Source: Bacillota bacterium
GTDB taxonomy: Bacteria > Bacillota > Clostridia > Oscillospirales > Acutalibacteraceae
Direction: 5' to 3'
NCBI GenBank assembly: GCA_021769885.1
Contig: JAETSA010000001.1
Coordinates: 165,963 to 229,962 of the forward strand
DNA: 64,000 nucleotides
Shown here one piece after another: positions 45,170 through 53,036 of this stretch. The notes below the pieces were generated by a model. The model saw only the letters and a program-made list of their open reading frames with translations. It had not been told where the DNA came from and did no database searches. Made by a program: the position numbers and the translations under genes. Every line of letters begins with the position of its first letter. Within the stretch, counting starts at the first letter, position 1.

Positions 45170-45272
45170 GTGAAATGCAATAAATCCACCCACGCCCGCA
45201 GGCATTTCATATGCCGCAGGCGTATTTCACGTGCAAAGCGCATTTCACAAATCCCGCAGGGATTTATTTCAT
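45170..45272. repeat. Hairpin chain punctuated by ATTTCAY
   Basis: Four copies of ATTTCA(C/T) at 45204, 45224, 45242 and 45266 alternate with short hairpins: GCC-cgca-GGC, ATGCC-gca-GGCGT, GTGC-aaa-GCGC and AAATCC-cgca-GGGATTT. The left border GTGAAAT is the reverse complement of ATTTCAC, and AATAAATCC pairs with GGATTTATT across the whole element. It lies in the ~180-bp gap between tRNA-Ser and the methyltransferase remnant and codes for nothing evident. Confidence 0.8.
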
Positions 45273-45274
45273 TG

Positions 45275-45303
45275 AAAAAAGCACGCTTTCGCGTGCTTTT
45301 TCT
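45275..45303. terminator. Terminator of tRNA-Ser
   Basis: GCACGC-TTTC-GCGTGC flanked by A6 and T5, so it works in both directions; on the minus strand it directly follows the tRNA-Ser CCA end. Confidence 0.93.
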
Positions 45304-45395
45304 TGGCGGAGAGCAAGGGATTCGAACCCTCGAACCGTTTTAGGCGGTTACACGATTTCCAATCGTGCTCCTTCGACCAGCTCGGACAACTCTCC
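45304..45395 (-). tRNA. tRNA-Ser (GGA)
   Basis: 92 nt with long variable arm. Acceptor GGAGAGT pairs with the 3' part ending CTCTCCGCCA; anticodon stem CACGA / TCGTG around the loop TTGGAAA gives anticodon GGA; T-arm GAGGGTTCGAATCCCT; CCA encoded. Promoter on the minus strand: TTGATT (45436-45441), 17 bp, TATAAT (45413-45418). Confidence 0.97.
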
Positions 45396-45412
45396 AAATG
45401 TCAACGATTGGT

Positions 45413-45441
45413 ATTATAGCCGACATTGCAAAAAAAATCAA
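45413..45441 (-). promoter_or_regulatory. Promoter of tRNA-Ser
   Basis: TTGATT, 17-bp spacer, TATAAT on the minus strand, 18 bp before the tRNA 5' end. Confidence 0.75.
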
Positions 45442-45531
45442 GATATTTTTTGCAATCTTTAAAAAATAATTTATTTTGTCTGTTGTTTTTCGAAAAAGTA
45501 ATTTATTCAGTCGATATTCTTAAACAAATTG

Positions 45532-45568
45532 TGTCGGTACGGCAAAGTTCTCCTTTGCCGTACCGACA
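45532..45568. terminator. Terminator of the copper operon
   Basis: Stem TGTCGGTACGGCAAAG / CTTTGCCGTACCGACA (16 bp) with a 5-nt loop just after the copA stop; a modest T-rich run (CAATTTGTTT) follows on the minus strand. Confidence 0.8.
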
Positions 45569-45579
45569 GTTCAAAAGAT

Positions 45580-45783
45580 TCAGTCGATAACCGTATAGCC
45601 CTGCGCTTCGACTGCCTGCTTCAAAACATCATCCGCAACATCTTTCGACAGTGTAATTACAGCGTTTTTCGCCGTATGACTTGCCACAACAGATTCTACA
45701 CCGTCAATTGCTTCCAATGTTTTTTTCACTGTTGCTTCGCAGTGCGGACACATCATACCTTCGATTTTCAAAGTTTTTTCCAT
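45580..45783 (-). CDS. copZ: CopZ-like copper chaperone, internal in-frame start of copA
   Basis: 67 residues, [21 protein letters not shown] onward with the metal-binding CxxC (CPHC), the size of a complete free CopZ. A perfect AAGGAGG lies 6 nt before an ATG at 45783, in the same frame as copA with no intervening stop. It is therefore likely that the domain is made both as the ATPase tail and as a free chaperone. Alternatively it is simply a recent fusion that kept the old ribosome site. Confidence 0.7.
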   Translation of the reverse strand: MEKTLKIEGMMCPHCEATVKKTLEAIDGVESVVASHTAKNAVITLSKDVADDVLKQAVEAQGYTVID

Positions 45784-48075
45784 TTTTACCTCCTTGGACT
45801 TTTTTGCTCGTATTTTCATATTTTTTCCCGCATCGTGCAGCTTAAAGAAATTCAAGCGTAATGCGTTAGAAACTACACAGAAGCTGGACAAGCTCATTGC
45901 CGCCGCACCGAACATCGGGTTTAGCGTCCAGCCGAATATCGGAATCCAAACGCCTGCCGCAAGCGGAATGCCGATCACATTATAAATAAATGCCCAAAAC
46001 AGATTTTCGTGAATATTTCGAAGCGTAGCACGGCTCAAACGAATTGCCGCAGGCACATCGCACAGCGAATTTTTCATCAAAACAACATCTGCCGCATCAA
46101 TCGCGATGTCCGTACCTGCACCGATTGCGATGCCGATATCCGCACGCGTAAGCGCCGGTGCATCATTAATACCGTCACCGACCATCGCCACGCGTCCCGT
46201 TTTTTGCAAAGAACGAATTACACTCTCTTTGCCGTTCGGCAACACGCCCGCAATGACTTCATCCACGCCCGCCTGCTTCCCGATAGCTTGCGCAGTTTTC
46301 TCATTATCTCCCGTCAACATAACCACGCGGATGCCCATCGCTTTCAGCTGTGCGATTGCCTCGGGGCTGTCTGCTTTTATGGTATCCGCTACAGCAACTA
46401 CACCAATGAATTTTTTCGCAGTGCAGAAGAAAAGCGGTGTTTTGCCTTCAACCGAAAAGGCGTCTGCCTGCGCCAGCATATTTTCGGGCACAGAAACAAA
46501 TTTTGTAATAAACGTACGGTTGCCCGCATAACATTCCGTATCATTTATCCTTGCGCGGACTCCGTTGCCCGGCAAAGATTCAAAATCGCGAATCTCCTGA
46601 AATTCGATTTTTCTTTCCTCGCCTTTTTTCAAAATCGCCTTAGCCAGCGGATGCTCGCTTTGCCGCTCCATTGTACACGCAAATTGCAGAAGCTCGTTTT
46701 CGGAAACGTCGTTGTTGGGCACAATGTCCGTCACAAGCGGTGTGCCGTTGGTAATCGTCCCGGTTTTATCCAGAGCTACAATTTCCACTCTGCCTGCGCT
46801 CTCTAAAGACGCAGCTGTTTTAAACAAGATCCCGTTTTTTGCCCCCACACCGTTGCCGACCATAATCGCCACCGGCGTAGCGAGCCCCAATGCACACGGA
46901 CAGCTGATGACCAAAACCGATATGCCGCGTGCCAGAGCAAATCCAAAAGACTCGCCTACCAATAGCCAAACAATGGTCGTAACAACGGCAATCGCAATTA
47001 CAATCGGTACAAAAACGCCCGATACCTTATCGGCAATCTTGGCAATCGGCGCTTTCGTAGCGGCGGCGTCCTCAACCATTTTGATAATCTGTGAAATCGT
47101 GGTATCTTCGCCGACGCGTGCAGCCGTACAGCGCAAAAATCCCGATTGATTCACGGTAGCGGCTGAAACAGAGTCGTTGACCGCCTTGTCTACGGGGACA
47201 CTCTCTCCCGTCAAAGAAGATTCATCCACAGCGCTGTGCCCTTCTAATATCACGCCGTCTACAGGGATGCTCTCCCCCGGGCGCACCACAAAGATATCCC
47301 CTTTTTTCACTTGCGAAACAGGCACAACGCGTTCTTTGCCGTTTGACAGAACCGTAGCGGTTTTGGGGGAAAGGCGCATCAATCCCTTTAATGCGTCGGT
47401 CGTTTTGCCTTTGGAACGTGCCTCCAACATTTTGCCGACGGTAATCAGCGCCAGAATCATTGCGGCGGATTCAAAATACAACTCGTGCATATAGTGCATA
47501 GCGACTTCTGTGCTGCCCGCAGTCATCGCAAACAATGCATAGGTACTGTAGACAAACGCGGCACTTGAGCCGAGCGCGACCAATGTATCCATATTCGGCG
47601 CACGGTGCAACAGGCTTTTAAATCCGCTGATGAAAAACTTTTGATTGATGACCATAACCGCGGCTGTCAGAAGCAGTTGAATCAATCCGAGTGCAACATA
47701 ATTTTCGGATAACACAGCGGGCACAGGCCAGCCCCACATAGCGTGTCCCATTGAAAAATACATTAAAACAAGCAAAAAACCGACAGATGCGATTAAACGC
47801 TGTTTTAAAATCGGTGTATCACGATCTTTCAGTGCTTCTTCTGCGCTTTGATGATCAACATTCTCTGCGGTATGCACATCTTTCAACGCCGCGCCGTACC
47901 CTGCCGCTTCTACGGCAGAAATAATCTCCGCCGCCGAAGCAGACCCTTCCACGCCCATTGAATTTGTAAGCAAACTGACCGAACAGGCAGTCACGCCCTC
48001 TACTTTTTCAACCGCTTTTTCCACACGCGCACTGCACGCGGCACAGCTCATTCCCGTAACTGAATATTGCTCCAT
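45580..48075 (-). CDS. copA: Copper-translocating P1B ATPase with C-terminal CopZ domain
   Basis: Cu(I) exporter in the plasma membrane. About 831 residues. N-terminal HMA domain with [14 protein letters not shown]; eight membrane helices; TGES in [14 protein letters not shown] in [11 protein letters not shown]; phosphorylation site [21 protein letters not shown] hinge. Unusually, a second HMA domain is fused at the C-terminus ([18 protein letters not shown]) after the lysine-rich linker [12 protein letters not shown]. The C-terminal domain has its own strong ribosome site and ATG inside the ORF (see copZ). ATG at 48075 chosen over an upstream GTG. Downstream of csoR. Confidence 0.95.
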   Translation of the reverse strand: MEQYSVTGMSCAACSARVEKAVEKVEGVTACSVSLLTNSMGVEGSASAAEIISAVEAAGYGAALKDVHTAENVDHQSAEEALKDRDTPILKQRLIASVGFLLVLMYFSMGHAMWGWPVPAVLSENYVALGLIQLLLTAAVMVINQKFFISGFKSLLHRAPNMDTLVALGSSAAFVYSTYALFAMTAGSTEVAMHYMHELYFESAAMILALITVGKMLEARSKGKTTDALKGLMRLSPKTATVLSNGKERVVPVSQVKKGDIFVVRPGESIPVDGVILEGHSAVDESSLTGESVPVDKAVNDSVSAATVNQSGFLRCTAARVGEDTTISQIIKMVEDAAATKAPIAKIADKVSGVFVPIVIAIAVVTTIVWLLVGESFGFALARGISVLVISCPCALGLATPVAIMVGNGVGAKNGILFKTAASLESAGRVEIVALDKTGTITNGTPLVTDIVPNNDVSENELLQFACTMERQSEHPLAKAILKKGEERKIEFQEIRDFESLPGNGVRARINDTECYAGNRTFITKFVSVPENMLAQADAFSVEGKTPLFFCTAKKFIGVVAVADTIKADSPEAIAQLKAMGIRVVMLTGDNEKTAQAIGKQAGVDEVIAGVLPNGKESVIRSLQKTGRVAMVGDGINDAPALTRADIGIAIGAGTDIAIDAADVVLMKNSLCDVPAAIRLSRATLRNIHENLFWAFIYNVIGIPLAAGVWIPIFGWTLNPMFGAAAMSLSSFCVVSNALRLNFFKLHDAGKNMKIRAKKSKEVKMEKTLKIEGMMCPHCEATVKKTLEAIDGVESVVASHTAKNAVITLSKDVADDVLKQAVEAQGYTVID

Positions 48076-48084
48076 AAGCACCCC

Positions 48085-48387
48085 TTATTTCATTAGCTTT
48101 TGCAAAGTTGCCAGCAAATCCTCCAAAGAATCTTCTTTGCCCTGCTTGATATCCTCAGCAACGCAGGTTTTAATATGTGAAGCCAGCAATTCTTTATTAA
48201 AAGCGTTCAATGCGGCATTTGCCGCCGCGACCTGCACAATAATATCCGTACAGTACGCATTTTTTTCGACCATTCCTTTAATGCCGCGAATCTGCCCTTC
48301 GATACGATTCAAACGATGGATCAGCTTTGTATGCTCTTCCTCGGAACGGATTTTTGTCTTGTGACTTTGACAGCAGGTTTCTTTCAT
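48085..48387 (-). CDS. csoR: Copper-sensing repressor CsoR
   Basis: 100 residues, DUF156 four-helix bundle. LIHRLNRIEGQIRGIKGMV, and the Cu ligands Cys in NAYCTDII plus His and Cys in SHIKTC, i.e. the C-H-C set of CsoR. Additional CCQSH at the N-terminus. Represses its own operon until Cu(I) binds; promoter-operator directly upstream. Nine nt before copA. Confidence 0.95.
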   Translation of the reverse strand: MKETCCQSHKTKIRSEEEHTKLIHRLNRIEGQIRGIKGMVEKNAYCTDIIVQVAAANAALNAFNKELLASHIKTCVAEDIKQGKEDSLEDLLATLQKLMK

Positions 48388-48404
48388 TTGCGCACCTCCG
48401 TTTG

Positions 48405-48455
48405 TATACCCCTATCGGGTATAATCATTATATACCCGATAGGGGTATATGTCAA
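48405..48455 (-). promoter_or_regulatory. csoR-copA promoter with paired CsoR operators
   Basis: Minus strand TTGACA (48450-48455), 17 bp, TATAAT (48427-48432). TATACCCGATAGGGGTATA (48431-48449) fills the spacer and reaches into the -10; its exact reverse complement lies at 48405-48423, giving a perfect 19-bp inverted repeat around a 7-nt centre. Each arm has the ACCC...GGGGT core known for CsoR sites. Confidence 0.9.
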
Positions 48456-48456
48456 G

Positions 48457-48490
48457 ATAAGCGGCAGAAAAATCTTCTTCTGCCGCTTAT
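48457..48490 (-). terminator. Terminator after the P-loop ATPase gene
   Basis: 13-bp stem ATAAGCGGCAGAA / TTCTGCCGCTTAT with an 8-nt loop, 20 nt past the stop codon. Confidence 0.75.
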
Positions 48491-48510
48491 CATTTGTCAT
48501 TTCTTTTAAA

Positions 48511-49527
48511 TTATAATTTAAACATCAATCGCAACACTCGATTGATTTCCGATTCTAATTCAGACGCAGCTAAATTCGGAATCTGCGCCTCAAAGACATC
48601 CGCTTCCGCTTTCATTTTCTTCAAATACGCTGCCCCATCTGCAAGCTTCGCTTTGTATTCTGCTTCTAACGCGTCTAATTCGTTTCGGAATTTCTCATCC
48701 GTTCCGGGTACAACACATTCTTGATACAAATCTATAATCTCATCATTCGGACGCGTTGGAAAATATTCGTGCGGTGCGGTACTGTCGAACAGACAAGCAT
48801 CGAGTTGCGGTACAATGACCATATCCAAGCTCTTCGGATCAAAGGAGCAGTGATACACATAGACATCATATCCCCTTTTAGAGACTTCAGAAGCAATTCG
48901 TTTTAAAAAGGTGGATTTGCCGGTACCCGGGCGGCCTTTTATAAAATAACGCTTCGATATATTCTCCGTAAGTTCAGGAATATAGCAGATATTCCCGTTT
49001 ACTGTCGGCGCGCCGAAAAATCGGTTAATTTGCTTGCCCGCCGCCGTATTGCTATTCGAAGGATGCGGCAGCAGTCGATTCAGCAGGGCTTCACATAAAA
49101 TATTTGCAAAATCAAAATCCATACGTGAAATGTAGATTTCTTCCTGTCGATCATGCACTTCATGTGCACGGGAGAAAATTTGCCGCGCAGAAAGCAAATT
49201 GCGTTCCATTACATCCGTATGCGCACAGTCTTTTGCCGTGAAACAGGTTCGGATATTAAAGTCGAACGGCTGTGTGCGCATAGCACCTGTTTTCAAGCTC
49301 GGCAACATCCAACCGCACACTACACCGTCTAACGGACTGTGCACTATTTGAATGGGTATGTTTGATTTCTTTGTATGTTCCTGCACAGCTTTAAAAATTT
49401 GCAAAAACGATTCTTTCGGGAACGCGTTATAATGCAAAAAGGTATCCGCGCCCTCGCAAAAGTCCTGCCAATAGGATACAGGCATCGGTGCAATGGTTTC
49501 TGTAAAAAAGTGTTCCTCGTTATACAT
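48511..49527 (-). CDS. P-loop ATPase of the PRK06851-like family
   Basis: 338 residues. Walker A in IKGRPGTGKSTFLKRI (~196-211), then the very characteristic DVYVYHCSFDPKSLDM, LFDSTAPHEYFPTRPNDEIIDLY and VVPGTDEKF. The pattern recalls the Bacillus PRK06851 family of unknown role, whose members have two ATPase-like halves. C-terminal half is helical. No operon partners: tRNA promoter and tRNA lie upstream on the other strand. Confidence 0.75.
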   Translation of the reverse strand: MYNEEHFFTETIAPMPVSYWQDFCEGADTFLHYNAFPKESFLQIFKAVQEHTKKSNIPIQIVHSPLDGVVCGWMLPSLKTGAMRTQPFDFNIRTCFTAKDCAHTDVMERNLLSARQIFSRAHEVHDRQEEIYISRMDFDFANILCEALLNRLLPHPSNSNTAAGKQINRFFGAPTVNGNICYIPELTENISKRYFIKGRPGTGKSTFLKRIASEVSKRGYDVYVYHCSFDPKSLDMVIVPQLDACLFDSTAPHEYFPTRPNDEIIDLYQECVVPGTDEKFRNELDALEAEYKAKLADGAAYLKKMKAEADVFEAQIPNLAASELESEINRVLRLMFKL

Positions 49528-49643
49528 ATTTTTCAGTCATCCTTTCAAAAATAATCAAAATTGCTCCACAGTCAGTTTATGCATATGTGGGCAGATTCAA
49601 CACAGAATTTTCTGATTCAAACAGAATTTATCCTTTCGCACTA

Positions 49644-49672
49644 TTGAAATACACAATTATGTTTGTTATAAT
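49644..49672 (+). promoter_or_regulatory. Host tRNA-Leu promoter, now reading into the element's tRNA
   Basis: TTGAAA (49644-49649), 17 bp, TATAAT (49667-49672), 12 bp before the disrupted tRNA-Leu 5' half. After insertion it also lies 118 bp upstream of the intact tRNA-Leu. Confidence 0.85.
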
Positions 49673-49683
49673 AATACCCACAC

Positions 49684-49718
49684 GCGGATATGGTGGAATT
49701 GGCAGACACGCCAGATTT
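49684..49718 (+). pseudogene. 5' half of host tRNA-Leu (UAG), split by the element
   Basis: GCGGATATGG...GGCAGACACG then CCAGATTT gives acceptor strand, D-arm and 5' anticodon stem of tRNA-Leu up to position 34. Sequence then changes to non-tRNA (CGCTGATGA). The missing half is at 62219-62269; its TATCCGC pairs with this GCGGATA. Confidence 0.93.
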
Positions 49719-49737
49719 CGCTGATGATACCTCGGTG
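49711..49737 (+). other. attL of the 12.5-kb element
   Basis: Host CCAGAT, core TT (49717-49718), then element CGCTGATGA and TACCTCGGTG (49728-49737). The last 10-mer is the reverse complement, with one mismatch, of CACCAAGGTA at the right end, at the same 9-bp distance from the core. Confidence 0.85.
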
Positions 49738-49789
49738 TAAAATTTAATAATGAAAAAATCAGACTCAAACAAGCCTGATTTATATAAAT

Positions 49790-49874
49790 GCAGGTATGGT
49801 GAAACTGGCAAACACGCTGGATTTAGGATCCAGTGGAGCGATCCTTGCAGGTTCAAGTCCTGTTACCTGCACCA
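49790..49874 (+). tRNA. tRNA-Leu (UAG), complete, carried by the element
   Basis: 85 nt. Acceptor GCAGGTA / TACCTGC, anticodon stem CTGGA / TCCAG with loop TTTAGGA (anticodon TAG), variable arm GGA-gcga-TCC, T-arm GCAGGTTCAAGTCCTGT, CCA encoded. It has the same anticodon as the disrupted host gene but differs at many positions, so it is not a duplication of it. It has no clear promoter of its own. Confidence 0.96.
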
Positions 49875-49882
49875 AACAATAT

Positions 49883-49922
49883 AAATCCGAACCCTTTCCT
49901 TGTTGGAGATGGGTTTGGATTT
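49883..49922 (+). terminator. Terminator of the element tRNA-Leu
   Basis: AAATCCGAACCC / GGGTTTGGATTT (one G-U pair) with a 16-nt loop, then TTTGCTGTTATTTG-like U-rich sequence. Confidence 0.7.
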
Positions 49923-50005
49923 GCTGTTATTTGTATTAATCGCATTGTAAGAAATACGATTTAATTTTTGCAGACGATATTACCTAAATATAAATGGAGG
50001 TCTGT

Positions 50006-50689
50006 ATGGACAAAAAGCAACTAATAACTGAGCAAGATAAATTTAAAGATCTTTCAAGAAATATTGTAGTAGCAGCCAGTAGCATTATACCTGGAATAGG
50101 TGGTGTTTTGTCGCTCTTTTTAGATAAATATCTGCCCAATTCAATAGAGAAAAGGCGGGATGATTTTTTGCTTTCTCTTTCTAATGATTTGGAACAGTTT
50201 CCAACACACATTGTTGAAAAACTTGCTGTAAGTGAAGAATATCATTCTCTGATATTAAAAGTTTTTAAATCAATAACTCAAGAAGAAAAAGAAATAAAGA
50301 TTACAGCTTTTAGAAACATTCTAATAAATGCTGCACTATCTGACCAAAATATTGATGAACAAGAATTTTACATAAAATTACTGACAGATCTCACGACTGA
50401 TCAAGTTAAAATACTTCATCTTTTTTATTTGAGGGATAATAAACATGAGATCAGTTTTACAAATATTTATAAATACATTTCTGATAATTGGAGCAAAGTG
50501 GATGAATCATACCGATTTGCTTTAATTACAGAATTGATAAGATATGGATTGATATCTGGTGCCCAGAAGTATCAAAAGAAAAAAGGTGAAGGACATCATC
50601 TATCTCCTTTTGGAGAAAGATTTATTTATTATATTTTTCAACCGTGTGAAACTAATGAGTCAATAGAAACATTAAACAATGATGAATAG
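50006..50689 (+). CDS. Hypothetical AT-rich cargo protein
   Basis: 227 residues; family not recognised. A hydrophobic stretch near the start (NIVVAASSIIPGIGGVLSLFL) may insert in a membrane; the rest is helical and charged, with YRFALITELIRYGLISGAQ resembling a winged-helix-like end. ATG at 50006 has GGAGG 5 nt upstream. Base composition is far more AT-rich than the host genes. First protein gene after the element tRNA, with its own strong terminator. Confidence 0.72.
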   Translation: MDKKQLITEQDKFKDLSRNIVVAASSIIPGIGGVLSLFLDKYLPNSIEKRRDDFLLSLSNDLEQFPTHIVEKLAVSEEYHSLILKVFKSITQEEKEIKITAFRNILINAALSDQNIDEQEFYIKLLTDLTTDQVKILHLFYLRDNKHEISFTNIYKYISDNWSKVDESYRFALITELIRYGLISGAQKYQKKKGEGHHLSPFGERFIYYIFQPCETNESIETLNNDE

Positions 50690-50701
50690 AATGATCTATC
50701 C

Positions 50702-50750
50702 TAATCACAATCAAGGCAGGAAGTGAAAACTTCCTGCCTTGATTGTGATT
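50702..50750. terminator. Very strong bidirectional hairpin terminator
   Basis: Perfect 22-bp stem with GAAA tetraloop (arms 50702-50723 and 50728-50749), U-tract TTT at its end. Unusually long for a terminator. Confidence 0.85.
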
Positions 50751-51022
50751 TAAGTCATCCTAGCGGCTCTCTGTGCTTTTAATTTAGCTTATTGCCTCTC
50801 CATGTCATATTCCTTTCTGCCGGCTTCGCTCTCGAAAAAGGTCTGAATATTGGGGAGAAATCATCTTTGCAATACTTCTAATTCGTGTTTTGAAATATTT
50901 CTTTTTGTCGCATAAGCCAACACAGCGATTATTCTGTTGCCTGTCATTTTCCATAACATATTATTGTTATCTTGGCTTTCTTGAGTGTATAACAAGTTTA
51001 AAATTTGTATTTTTTCTGTCTG
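50751..51022. other. Non-coding stretch with gene remnants
   Basis: No convincing gene. The minus strand has short open segments such as GNRIIAVLAYATKRNISKHE ending at a stop near 50870, and another ending in FFESEAGRKEYD-like sequence near 50800; they look like decayed 3' ends of mobile-element genes rather than functional ORFs. Confidence 0.45.
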
Positions 51023-51051
51023 TTGACAAATGTATACATTTGTGATATTAT
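51023..51051 (+). promoter_or_regulatory. Promoter with palindromic operator for the RHH/zinc-ribbon/SPFH operon
   Basis: TTGACA (51023-51028), 17 bp, TATTAT (51046-51051). The 18-bp perfect palindrome ACAAATGTATACATTTGT (51026-51043) covers the end of the -35 and almost the whole spacer. The first gene encodes an RHH protein, a good candidate for binding it. Confidence 0.82.
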
Positions 51052-51079
51052 GTTTACAGATTTAAGGCGGTGATAGTCT

Positions 51080-51262
51080 ATGAAGGAAAAACTTGTAATT
51101 GAAAAAAAGAACTATAAAGGAGAAACAGCAGTTATTTCTGCACGTATTCCTAATGATTTAATAGCAAAAATTGACGAAATTGCGTCCATTACGGGTAGAA
51201 ACCGTAATGAGATTATCCAACTGTGCTTAGAATTTGCAGTTGATAATTTGGAAATAAAATAA
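51080..51262 (+). CDS. Ribbon-helix-helix (Arc/CopG-type) regulator
   Basis: 60 residues. Strand TAVISARIPNDLIAKIDEIA then helix-turn GRNRNEIIQLCLEFAVDNLEI, the RHH fold. Start ATG follows GGCGGTGATAG. No toxin gene follows; instead the operon goes on with zinc-ribbon proteins, so it is probably the operon's repressor. Confidence 0.85.
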   Translation: MKEKLVIEKKNYKGETAVISARIPNDLIAKIDEIASITGRNRNEIIQLCLEFAVDNLEIK

Positions 51263-51277
51263 AGGATGGAATAAGAG

Positions 51278-52129
51278 ATGAATAAACTGATATGTGATAT
51301 TTGCGGCGGTGCAATCGTTGTGCAGGCAGGTGGAAAATACGGAATTTGTGACAGCTGCGGAGCGAACTATACCCTTGACCGTATGCGTGAAATCGCAAGC
51401 GGTATTAAAGTGAGCCAAACTGGCTCAAAGGAAGATGTAGAACAGTGGAAAGCCTTGCTCAATACATACCTTACTGCTTTTGATTGGGAAGCGGCAGAAT
51501 CAACAGTGAAAAAAATCCTTGAAGCAGTTCCCACCGACGAATATTCATTAGATGTTTATAAAAAGCTTCAAAGCTGGAAAGACTATGTCATTAAAGAAGG
51601 AACGATGTTGGAATATAAAGGTATTTCAAATGCTATTGATATACCTTATGGAGTAAAATGTTTAGATTTTTATGCCATAAATTTGGCTTATGTAAAAGGT
51701 AAAATTACAATAACAATACCTGAAACTGTAATAAAAATTAAAGATTTTGCATTTAGCCATAGATACCTTGATTTACAAGAAATTTTTATACCAAATAGTG
51801 TGCAGGAAATAGATGAAAGAGTATTTTATGTTTCTGATCCGTACAGGAATTACTGGCCTAAAATATATCTACCAGAACGTTTTATGGATTGCAAATTCAT
51901 TATGAAAGAGGGCTTTGACACAGGACCACTTGATTTTTATAATAAAGATGATTTTATTTTTTACAGCGGAGAGCAAACCTTAGAAGGCGTAAGGGAAATT
52001 GAAATAAAAAATAAAAAAGAGCAAAGCGCAAACCGCCGTGCCTTAGGCGTTTGCCAACATTGCGGAGGCGTATTTAAGGGTTTCTTTAATCCGAGATGCA
52101 CTTCTTGCGGGAAAGAAAAAGATTATTAA
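51278..52129 (+). CDS. Zinc-ribbon protein with BspA-like leucine-rich repeats
   Basis: 283 residues. N-terminal TFIIB-type zinc ribbon (CDICGGAIVVQAGGKYGICDSCG), helical TPR-like segment (~50-110), then beta-rich repeats with IPYGVKCLDF, ITIPETVIKIKDFAF and IFIPNSVQEIDERVF, the BspA-type LRR pattern, and a C-terminal second ribbon (CQHCGG...CTSCGK). Role unknown; likely an adaptor. 15 nt after the RHH gene, and its end is followed 11 nt later by a second ribbon protein. Confidence 0.8.
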   Translation: MNKLICDICGGAIVVQAGGKYGICDSCGANYTLDRMREIASGIKVSQTGSKEDVEQWKALLNTYLTAFDWEAAESTVKKILEAVPTDEYSLDVYKKLQSWKDYVIKEGTMLEYKGISNAIDIPYGVKCLDFYAINLAYVKGKITITIPETVIKIKDFAFSHRYLDLQEIFIPNSVQEIDERVFYVSDPYRNYWPKIYLPERFMDCKFIMKEGFDTGPLDFYNKDDFIFYSGEQTLEGVREIEIKNKKEQSANRRALGVCQHCGGVFKGFFNPRCTSCGKEKDY

Positions 52130-52140
52130 GGAGAATTAAA

Positions 52141-53034
52141 ATGGGGAAGTTAGTTTGTGAAATCTGCGGCGGTTCTTTGATAATGAATGCAGACAATGTG
52201 GCTGAATGTGAAAGCTGCGGTATGAAATATGCAAAGGAAAAAGTCGCTTCTATGGTCAAAATTGACGGTGCTGTTGAAATAACTCAAGGTGAAGCTGAAA
52301 AAGAGCGTCTGCTCAAAAACGCGGAAACCTTTGTGAACTTGGGTAAGCATATAGAAGCAGAAGATTTGTGCAAAAAAATTGTTGATGAATATCCTGATGA
52401 TTACCGTGGCTGGTACTTACGCTTCAAGAATGTTGTTTTGGCAATGGATTGCAATATAGATTTATATGGACACAATTATAATACCTTTATGCTAAAAGAA
52501 GCGAATATGTACCTCGAAACATCATTAAAATTAGCTCCTGATAAAACTTCCTTAGAAAAAGAAGCAATTTTATTTTGGCAGGACGCTTTACAGAAAGGAA
52601 ATGCAGATTTAGGTCAGTTTCATAATAGGTGTAGTGTTTTAGGTGATGTTTTGGAACTTAAAGATAATCATATCGTAAAAAAATTTGTAAGTGAATGCGA
52701 CCTTGTTATATGTAATTTGGTAAAGCAATTAAACGATTTTCCAAATAAGACAGCATTATTAAACCTATTAGATTTTCAATCAGTCGGTAATTGGGAAGAA
52801 TGGGGCGACGAACTTGTATCAATACAATCTTTTTATTGCCGTTTAGGAAATGAAATTTTGGTGAATGGAATTGTAATGCATAAGGAATTTGACGGTTTAA
52901 CTTTTTGGGGAGGAAAAACTAAATATAAGTATGTAGAAATTCCGAGAAATGATATGTATTCTCTTCACATTAATTCATATAACGATTTAAAAAAACTTTC
53001 AGAAACGGTTAATCAAATAGTGAATGAGGTTTAA
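52141..53034 (+). CDS. Zinc-ribbon protein with TPR-like domain
   Basis: 297 residues from the ATG at 52141 (AAGGAG 7 nt upstream; a longer frame runs back into the previous gene). N-terminal zinc ribbon VCEICGGSLIMNADNVAECESCGM, closely similar to the previous gene's, then helical pairs (LLKNAETFVNLGKHIEAEDL; DYRGWYLRFKNVVLAM) resembling TPRs. Resembles YdjG-like proteins of Bacillus. Confidence 0.8.
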   Translation: MGKLVCEICGGSLIMNADNVAECESCGMKYAKEKVASMVKIDGAVEITQGEAEKERLLKNAETFVNLGKHIEAEDLCKKIVDEYPDDYRGWYLRFKNVVLAMDCNIDLYGHNYNTFMLKEANMYLETSLKLAPDKTSLEKEAILFWQDALQKGNADLGQFHNRCSVLGDVLELKDNHIVKKFVSECDLVICNLVKQLNDFPNKTALLNLLDFQSVGNWEEWGDELVSIQSFYCRLGNEILVNGIVMHKEFDGLTFWGGKTKYKYVEIPRNDMYSLHINSYNDLKKLSETVNQIVNEV

Positions 53035-53036
53035 TT

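Noticed and set aside
49684-49718. A second functional tRNA next to tRNA-Leu
   Set aside because: Only acceptor strand, D-arm and 5' anticodon stem are present; the sequence after position 34 does not pair.
50751-51022. Short minus-strand open segments resembling gene ends
   Set aside because: They lack start codons with ribosome sites and overlap the operon promoter; treated as remnants.
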